DNA of 8,298 nucleotides, taken from positions 1 to 8,298 of the forward strand of contig JAFGVF010000207.1 of assembly GCA_016938155.1 (NCBI GenBank). The letters run 5' to 3'. This stretch comes from Candidatus Cloacimonadota bacterium. Its GTDB lineage: Bacteria > Cloacimonadota > Cloacimonadia > Cloacimonadales > JAFGVF01. Positions 1 to 5,448 of the stretch are shown here, piece after piece (within the stretch, counting starts at the first letter, position 1; every line of letters begins with the position of its first letter). A program made the translations under genes and the position numbers. The notes under the pieces are model-generated. The model worked only from the letters and a program-made list of their open reading frames with translations. It was not told where the DNA came from and did no database searches.

Positions 1-1115
1 ATGATGATTTCTCCGGGACCAACCAAATCAAGGTCTGGTCCAAAACTTGAAAACCCAGAAATTTCATTGTCTCTGCTTATTGAGCCAACACCGATTACAT
101 GTGAAAGCCTTGCGGGGTAGCTAAGTACAGGCTCAGGAGTATTTCCGGCAGATGCAACAACAATAGCACCGCGTTGATATGCGTATTCGCAAGCATCACC
201 GATAATGGGAGAATAACTGTCATCTCCCCAGCTGAGGTTGATTACATTTGCTCCTGAATTGACCGCGTAAATAATTGCAGCAGCAGCATCGTCATCCTGA
301 AGGTATCCGGTTCCTTCTAAAGTTCTGAAACCGGCTCGAACGGGAAGTATTTTAGCATTCCAGTTAATTCCGGCAATACCTCTGTTATTGTTTGTATTTG
401 CACAAACGATACCGCTTACATGAGTTCCGTGATAATTCTCGTCAGTGGGGTCATTATCCTGTTCATAGTAATCACCAAGGGCAATCTCTTCCAATTCAGG
501 GGCATCGGAGAAATCCCAACCACAGATATCATCAATAAAACCATTTCCGTCATCGTCCACACCATTCAAATCTCCGGGATCATATTCACCGGTTACAGGG
601 TCCATTACAAAGCCGTCACCATCTGCGTCTTCTCCATAATTAAGCCTGCATCTACCCTGCAAATCAGGATGTTCTCTTAATATACCTGAATCGACAATAG
701 CAACCGTAATATTCTCATTTCCAATTTCAATATCCCAGGCATTTTGAATGTCAATTGCTCTTAACTCCTGACTATAGAAATATGTATCATTCGGAGTGCG
801 GTAAAAACTGTTGATATTGTTAGGTTGAATATATTCAATCCCGTTAATATTAAGAGCTTCGATTTCATCCCTTGTTATATCATTGCCAAGATAAGCTACA
901 TAATAGTTAAAATCCGGAATCGGAACTTTTCTTATCTGCCTGATGTTTTTACTTTGCAGAAAAGTATCAAGGGAACCGATTCCTGTTCTTGTCCCCCTTA
1001 TCTCCATGGGTTGTCCTGTTTTAATAATAACTTCACGCGGAGATATCTCAATAGCCCCAAGTAAGATGATACTGCTTATCAGGATTATAGATAATAGGAT
1101 TATTGCTCTTTTCAT
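1..1115 (-). CDS. Subtilisin-family (S8) serine protease, secreted; 3' end truncated by window edge
   Basis: This is the N-terminal 371 residues of an exported subtilase; the gene runs off the window. Residues 1-21 (MKRAIILLSIIL...) are a signal peptide. Residues about 28-100 look like an I9-type inhibitory propeptide ending in 'YIQPNN', followed by the usual 'TPNDTYF' linker into the catalytic domain. Of the catalytic residues, Asp142 (VAIVDSGI), His229 (YHGTHVSG) and the oxyanion Asn325 (VVASAGN) are visible. The nucleophilic serine (family motif GTSMA) should lie just beyond the edge. Between Asp and His is a long acidic insert with 'DADGDG' and 'NGVDDDGNGFIDD', calcium-site-like and common in FCB-group subtilases. 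The ATG at 1115 is chosen because it has GAAGG 6 nt upstream and starts the signal peptide. It begins 13 nt after the PorV/PorQ-like gene stops, so it is probably cotranscribed with it. Whether it ends in a sorting domain cannot be seen. The family is certain; the substrate is unknown. Confidence 0.93.
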   Translation of the reverse strand, partial: MKRAIILLSIILISSIILLGAIEISPREVIIKTGQPMEIRGTRTGIGSLDTFLQSKNIRQIRKVPIPDFNYYVAYLGNDITRDEIEALNINGIEYIQPNNINSFYRTPNDTYFYSQELRAIDIQNAWDIEIGNENITVAIVDSGILREHPDLQGRCRLNYGEDADGDGFVMDPVTGEYDPGDLNGVDDDGNGFIDDICGWDFSDAPELEEIALGDYYEQDNDPTDENYHGTHVSGIVCANTNNNRGIAGINWNAKILPVRAGFRTLEGTGYLQDDDAAAAIIYAVNSGANVINLSWGDDSYSPIIGDACEYAYQRGAIVVASAGNTPEPVLSYPARLSHVIGVGSISRDNEISGFSSFGPDLDLVGPGEII

Positions 1116-1128
1116 AATCAACCTTCAA

Positions 1129-2028
1129 TTAAAATTTGTATGATACACTCACCATATTAATAGAACCTAACTCTGTTTTATCAGGAATAAATGCATAATC
1201 AATACCCATTTTTTCCAGTTTAATTCCTGCTCCGAAGGAAAAATCTTCTTTATCGTAGTTAAAACTGTATCCTGCTCTCAGGAAGAATAATCCGGCATAA
1301 GAACTCTCGACACCAAAAGCTGCCCTGAAGTCATTACTAAACTCATTAGTAGCTCTAAGATCAGTTGTAAAAACGATCTGTTCCAATTCAACCAGATTAG
1401 TTATACCGGCTTCGACAGTCATGGGTAAGTCAATGCTTTCCTCTTCAACCTTGGATGTTGCTCCCAGATGTTTAACAGTAAGATATGTGTTTGTACCTCG
1501 CAAGGGTGTTTTATAGATATATCCAATATCTACAGTACCACCATAAGAAGAAGCAGTATCGATTTTTTCGTAGATATAACTTACATTAACACCGATATAA
1601 TGACTTGCTTCCAATCTCATGCCCCAGTTCATCGTCATCTGCATATCCCAGGGATGGTATTCACCTAAATATAATCCAGTATAGTCCCTGTTTTCAATTT
1701 TACCGTAATCAAGGTATTTAGCACCAATTCCTATATGCATGTTACCCATGTGGTTTGAGTATGCTACAGATGAGAGTGAAGTATCATAAATCCAGAAATT
1801 CTGATTAGCAGAAATTGTCCTGTTACTATTCATTAACCCCGCAGCAGCATTATCCCATATTGAAAAAGCGTTATCTGCATACATAAATCCTGTTCCCGCC
1901 ATTCCTGCCTGAGCTGCTCCGGATGGTATCTGCAACATCTGGAAACCAGTTTCTCCTTGATATTCAGCATGAAGTAAAGCACTGCCAAATATTAGTATTA
2001 CAAGGACTACAAATCTATATTTTCTCAT
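1129..2028 (-). CDS. PorV/PorQ-family outer-membrane beta-barrel protein
   Basis: A 299-residue outer-membrane protein of the PorV/PorQ (UPF0164-like) family. In type IX secretion, PorV is a barrel that accepts cargo carrying C-terminal sorting domains and shuttles it to the attachment complex; PorQ is a related barrel. Residues 1-21 are a signal peptide with probable cleavage after LLHA. The family's N-terminal signature follows at about residues 29-64: 'MLQIPSGAAQAGMAG', 'ADNAFSIWDNAAAGL'. The remainder alternates amphipathic strands (SVAYSNH, IGIGAKYLDYG, VSYIYEK, VDIGYIYKT, LRAGYSF, FGAGIKLEKMGIDYAF) and ends in the terminal aromatic 'VSYKF' expected of a barrel recognised by BamA. The ATG at 2028 is preferred over an in-frame ATG at 2043 because GGAGG sits 5 nt upstream of it; the longer version would place that ribosome site inside the gene. 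It lies 11 nt after the M6-like gene and 13 nt before the subtilase, so it is probably translationally coupled. PorV versus PorQ versus a non-secretory paralogue cannot be decided from sequence alone. Confidence 0.85.
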   Translation of the reverse strand: MRKYRFVVLVILIFGSALLHAEYQGETGFQMLQIPSGAAQAGMAGTGFMYADNAFSIWDNAAAGLMNSNRTISANQNFWIYDTSLSSVAYSNHMGNMHIGIGAKYLDYGKIENRDYTGLYLGEYHPWDMQMTMNWGMRLEASHYIGVNVSYIYEKIDTASSYGGTVDIGYIYKTPLRGTNTYLTVKHLGATSKVEEESIDLPMTVEAGITNLVELEQIVFTTDLRATNEFSNDFRAAFGVESSYAGLFFLRAGYSFNYDKEDFSFGAGIKLEKMGIDYAFIPDKTELGSINMVSVSYKF

Positions 2029-2033
2029 TATTT

Positions 2034-2038
2034 CCTCC
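2034..2038 (-). promoter_or_regulatory. Ribosome binding site that decides the start of the PorV/PorQ-like gene
   Basis: GGAGG lies 5 nt upstream of the ATG at 2028 and immediately after the TGA stop (2042-2040) of the M6-like gene. An alternative in-frame ATG at 2043 overlaps that stop as ATGA, but its use would put GGAGG inside the coding region and add MTEEI before the signal peptide. The arrangement favours reinitiation or coupling from the upstream gene. Confidence 0.8.
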
Positions 2039-2039
2039 G

Positions 2040-5000
2040 TCATTTTTCAATCGCAAATTTAAGAATTTTTTTCTCATTTCCGGCTTTTAAAACAATAAAA
2101 TAGACCCCGGAACTAATCTTCTTCGTATTCAGCTTTATCTTGTCAGTGTTGCTCATATAAGCCTGACAGGCAATCTTATCTTTATATATACAGTTGGCTG
2201 CAATGTCAAATACTTTTATCTCTACATCTATATTCTTACTGACCATCAGCTTGATTTTAAGCTCATCTCCTGTTATTGAAGAGTAAGGATTAGGATAAAC
2301 ATAAACTTCATCTTTAACGAATGTTTTTGTACCTGTGTAGATATTTTCTGTTTCTTCTCCGGTATAGGATGCTGTTCTTTGTAAGTTTCCATATTCAGCA
2401 TACCAGGAGCTGGTGATTTCGAGATTTGAAGATTCGATTACCTTACGAAATAATTTCCCGTTATCTACAGCAGACATCAAGTAAGTATTTCCATCTGCAT
2501 CAGTATGCAGGAAAGGATAAGTCCTGCTTCGTTCTGAAAACTTATTGGGGTATCCTCTTTTAACACGAAAATTATCTTCCCATACATACATTCTATTCAG
2601 CGAAAAATTACCGATTATCTCCAGTTTTCCATCTCCGTCGATATCGGCAGGAAAGGCTCCACCTGCAACTCCGGTTGTATCTGCAGGGGATACAATGTCC
2701 AAGCCTTCATTTAGTAGTTGTCCATTATATCCATACACTGCGATTCCATTCTCCCATCCGGCAATTATATCTAAGCTTCCATTCTTGTCCATATCTCCAA
2801 ATGATAATAAACCGGTTGTTTCATAGGGCAGCATTATAGGCGAATATCTTATTGGTGGGACAAAGCCGATACAATTAGGGTAAACAAACTCATTTTCAGT
2901 GAAGAAATAGATCCGGTCTGTACATTGTATAACCATCATATCGACATCGTTGTTTTCTGGGCGGATGTTGGCACAAAACAATGCCTTCACATAATCATCT
3001 TTTCCAACTTCAGACTGGAATTCGTAAAAAGAATAAACTCCATTTTCCTGATAGATTTTATACATAGTTGTGTATTCTTCTTTATCGGTCAGGGCGTAGA
3101 TATTTCCATCCTTCCAGGCAATATTTGTTAAAAGTGAGTCTTCAAGTACAACTTCTGCTTTCAAATCAAAATTTTTATCCAAAACAATAATGCTACTTCC
3201 ATGGTCGTTTGTATGATTCAGAGGTAACAAATACTCTTCTTCAGTAATCACAATCGGACCAGCCCATTTTTTATTGTATTGAAGTCCGTTAAGATTGACC
3301 AGCCCACTGTCGGGAGAAGCATGTTCCATACAAAGCAAAGAAACCGTATTAGTAGAACCGTAAGGTACAAGGATTCTGTTAAATTCATTGTCATAGGAAT
3401 AAAATTCACTCAGTTGGGTAGCCCCTGAGCCAGGAAACCCGGGGAAAAGTTCCTCCCCTTTCCATAGATAATATGCTCCGTTCGGCATAGGATAGAATAT
3501 CTCATCAACACCATCATTATCATAGTCAAGTGAAGCAGCCGGAATTGTATTTTCTCCTATATAATTGGTTGATAAGCTCCATTGGAATCTTGTGGAAAAG
3601 CTCATTGTTGTGCTTTGTGAACTTATATCGTAGATTTCTAAGGGTATTCCCCCATAGTAACTCACTGCTGTCGGTTGTGAAATCTGCCCGTTATAGTTGT
3701 CAAATCCGAAATAATCGTTATTGTTAGCCCTGAAACTGTCAAATGGGCCTCCGTACATATTAGGATTTATAGCAGCTGTATCGAGATTCTGAACTCCATC
3801 AGCTTCCTCCAGATCAACTCCCTTGTGGGTAGCATAAGAGTTCACTTGATTCACTTCATAATCAGGTGAAAACAAGGCATCAATAACCAATTCATCTATG
3901 TGCCAGATAAATATACCGCTATTATCCTCAAAAGCAGAACCTACTGCCGGTCCACCCAATCCCGGTAGGGCAATATCCCATTCACAGTTGAGGTAACGAT
4001 TGGTCATAAAATCAAATTTTGGTTGTAAAGGTGCATCAGGATTATTAGGATCCGGTGGATAATAAGTCTGATTTTCCACTAAATCAAATGTAAAAGTTGC
4101 CGTTCCGTTGTAATAGCTACCATCGGGATTTTGCGAACGGCACTCCACAAGGAAATACTCTGTTTCAGAAATTGGCACTTTATACATCAAGGGATTTGTA
4201 TGGAATTTATCAAGTGTCTGGTCAATGGGAATATCAACTTGATTCACATTAATTTCAATGGCATTTTCCCAGCCAAGATAATAACGGCTCCAGGCACACG
4301 GTAAGGCTGGAATATAACCATTCCCGTTCCATGACCCGCTTCCCATTATTCCGTAGTTTCCGATTCCCTGTGAACGACCGTTGGAGCTTACATTATCAAA
4401 AAGTGTAGGTAATCCTAAGAGTTTCCCGAATTGATGTAAAGTAACACCAAAGTTACTGAATAGGTATGAATTAGCTTCAAAACCTTCAGTTGGAAAATAA
4501 TCCTGAAACTCTGTCTCTGCTACAATAGCAAGTTCTTTTACATAGACTCCATCATTGGTCAGAATGCCTTGATATTCATCATTATCAGGGTCATTTATCT
4601 CTCTCAAATCTTTACGACTAAGAAAAGTACTCCAGATTTCATTCGTCCTCAAACCGTCAATATCTGATTCCTGTCCGGCTCCGGCGTAGATGGTCATGAT
4701 TCCTTGATACTCCGAGAAATCCACATCTGCATCAACAGAAGCAACTAAATCCTCAAAATATCTTACCATTCTCTCGTCTGAATATTCATCGTTACCGTAC
4801 CAGAAATGGTCTTGAGGGAGTCGAACCACAGACTCATACACGCGGATATTCTCATAAAGTTCATACTGACCGTGTGAGGCATCAGACCAGTAATCGGAAA
4901 CATGGAGCATTAATCTCTTAAAATAGTTGTAATCATGTACCAGGTAATCAGGATATGATGGTGTGGATACAAATTGCATATCAGGGAAATCCACCATAAA

Positions 5001-5177
5001 AACTATTATCTGAGAAGGTAAAGGATCGGGGTCAACCTTCTGTCTATTTTCATATCTTTCCGAAACTGAAGTCGGTTTATCAGGTACAATTGCCTTGTAA
5101 AGTGGATGTGGGGGAACAAGAGCATTAAGTAACCACCCGACACATAAGAGAAACACCGGAATCACTAATCTTTTCAT
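2040..5177 (-). CDS. Secreted M6-like (immune inhibitor A type) metallopeptidase homologue with degenerate zinc motif, propeller-like region and C-terminal sorting domain
   Basis: A 1045-residue exported protein. Residues 1-21 are a signal peptide, followed by 'PPHPLYKAI', a start typical of M6 propeptides. Residues about 55-530 match the M6 peptidase fold: 'SQIIVFMVDFPD', 'VSDYWSDASHGQYEL', 'GIGNYGIMGSGSWNGNG' (Met-turn region), 'AWSRYYLGWENA', 'YFLVECRSQ' and 'GIFIWHIDE'. However, the expected 'HExxHxLGL' reads HQFGKLLGL (His248, Gln249, Lys252), so catalysis by the normal mechanism is doubtful. Residues about 537-955 carry FG-GAP/VCBS-like calcium motifs (DYDNDGVDE at 551, DMDKNGSLD at 795, DIDGDGKLE at 845), suggesting a beta-propeller. 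Residues 957-1045 are a T9SS type A-like sorting domain ('YPNPYSS', 'IKVFDIAANCIYK', 'SSGVYFIVLKAG', ending KILKFAIEK). The ATG at 5177 has GGAGAG upstream and opens the signal peptide. A 49-codon upstream extension begins with TTG, lacks a ribosome site and buries the signal peptide. First gene of the operon with the PorV/PorQ-like and subtilase genes. The architecture is well supported; the binding role is inferred. Confidence 0.87.
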   Translation of the reverse strand: MKRLVIPVFLLCVGWLLNALVPPHPLYKAIVPDKPTSVSERYENRQKVDPDPLPSQIIVFMVDFPDMQFVSTPSYPDYLVHDYNYFKRLMLHVSDYWSDASHGQYELYENIRVYESVVRLPQDHFWYGNDEYSDERMVRYFEDLVASVDADVDFSEYQGIMTIYAGAGQESDIDGLRTNEIWSTFLSRKDLREINDPDNDEYQGILTNDGVYVKELAIVAETEFQDYFPTEGFEANSYLFSNFGVTLHQFGKLLGLPTLFDNVSSNGRSQGIGNYGIMGSGSWNGNGYIPALPCAWSRYYLGWENAIEINVNQVDIPIDQTLDKFHTNPLMYKVPISETEYFLVECRSQNPDGSYYNGTATFTFDLVENQTYYPPDPNNPDAPLQPKFDFMTNRYLNCEWDIALPGLGGPAVGSAFEDNSGIFIWHIDELVIDALFSPDYEVNQVNSYATHKGVDLEEADGVQNLDTAAINPNMYGGPFDSFRANNNDYFGFDNYNGQISQPTAVSYYGGIPLEIYDISSQSTTMSFSTRFQWSLSTNYIGENTIPAASLDYDNDGVDEIFYPMPNGAYYLWKGEELFPGFPGSGATQLSEFYSYDNEFNRILVPYGSTNTVSLLCMEHASPDSGLVNLNGLQYNKKWAGPIVITEEEYLLPLNHTNDHGSSIIVLDKNFDLKAEVVLEDSLLTNIAWKDGNIYALTDKEEYTTMYKIYQENGVYSFYEFQSEVGKDDYVKALFCANIRPENNDVDMMVIQCTDRIYFFTENEFVYPNCIGFVPPIRYSPIMLPYETTGLLSFGDMDKNGSLDIIAGWENGIAVYGYNGQLLNEGLDIVSPADTTGVAGGAFPADIDGDGKLEIIGNFSLNRMYVWEDNFRVKRGYPNKFSERSRTYPFLHTDADGNTYLMSAVDNGKLFRKVIESSNLEITSSWYAEYGNLQRTASYTGEETENIYTGTKTFVKDEVYVYPNPYSSITGDELKIKLMVSKNIDVEIKVFDIAANCIYKDKIACQAYMSNTDKIKLNTKKISSGVYFIVLKAGNEKKILKFAIEK

Positions 5178-5263
5178 ACACTCTCCGAATCTAAGTCGTA
5201 TTTTAAATATCAAAAGATAAGAACTAATTACCGATATTTTCTCCTTCATGTTTTTAGGTAAGT

Positions 5264-5293
5264 AATATTTTGTAAATTCCTGTTTATGGTCAA
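5264..5293 (-). promoter_or_regulatory. Candidate sigma-70-type promoter for the M6-like/PorV/subtilase operon
   Basis: On the minus strand, TTGACC (5293-5288, five of six matches to TTGACA) is followed after 18 nt by AATATT (5269-5264, four of six matches to TATAAT). It lies downstream of the terminator and would give a leader of about 80 nt before the ATG at 5177. Other near matches occur nearby: an upstream TTGACA at 5314-5309 without a good -10, and TAAAAT at 5205-5200. The exact promoter is therefore uncertain; the argument is mainly that one is needed between the terminator and the gene. Confidence 0.3.
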
Positions 5294-5356
5294 GCTTTTT
5301 TGGGAGTTTGTCAAATCCAAGCAATTTTTTTCTAAGTTGAGAATATAATAATCCGT

Positions 5357-5401
5357 AAAACAGAAAACCCCTTCCTTGTTTTTTGGCTCAACCAGGAAGG
5401 G
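5357..5401 (-). terminator. Intrinsic terminator downstream of the 901-residue surface protein gene
   Basis: On the minus strand an 8-bp perfect GC-containing stem, CCCTTCCT (5401-5394) with AGGAAGGG (5376-5369), encloses a 17-nt loop. One more G follows, then the interrupted T-tract TTTTCTGTTTT (5367-5357). It lies 47 nt past the TAG stop at 5449. The plus strand has no T-tract after the stem, so termination is expected only in the direction of these genes. It separates the surface-protein gene from the three-gene operon. Confidence 0.8.
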
Positions 5402-5448
5402 ATTGGAATAGCTGTATGGATCGGTATCAATCTATAAGTATTTATACA

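Larger units (their letters stand above)
5178..5448. other. Intergenic region between the two transcription units
   Basis: These 271 bases hold the terminator of the upstream gene (5401-5357), an AT-rich stretch with the promoter candidates, and the GGAGAG ribosome site (5186-5181) for the M6-like gene. An open frame continues upstream from 5177 to a TTG at 5324, but it has no ribosome site and would hide the signal peptide, so I treat this stretch as non-coding. I see no RNA gene or riboswitch. Confidence 0.7.

Noticed and set aside
420..1143. Plus-strand open frames opposite the subtilase gene
   Set aside because: They are antisense to a strand with clear subtilase catalytic motifs, lack ribosome sites and show no domain-like pattern.
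2029..2043. Earlier ATG at 2043 for the PorV/PorQ-like gene, overlapping the upstream stop as ATGA
   Set aside because: The GGAGG that serves the ATG at 2028 would fall inside the gene, and the five extra residues precede an otherwise standard signal peptide.
5178..5324. 49-codon N-terminal extension of the M6-like protein starting at a TTG at 5324
   Set aside because: The start is TTG with no ribosome site (only an A-rich run precedes it). It would bury the signal peptide that begins at 5177 and cover the likely promoter. The ATG at 5177 has GGAGAG at proper spacing.
5369..5401. Bidirectional terminator
   Set aside because: The stem is symmetric but only the minus strand has a T-tract after it, and no plus-strand gene precedes it.
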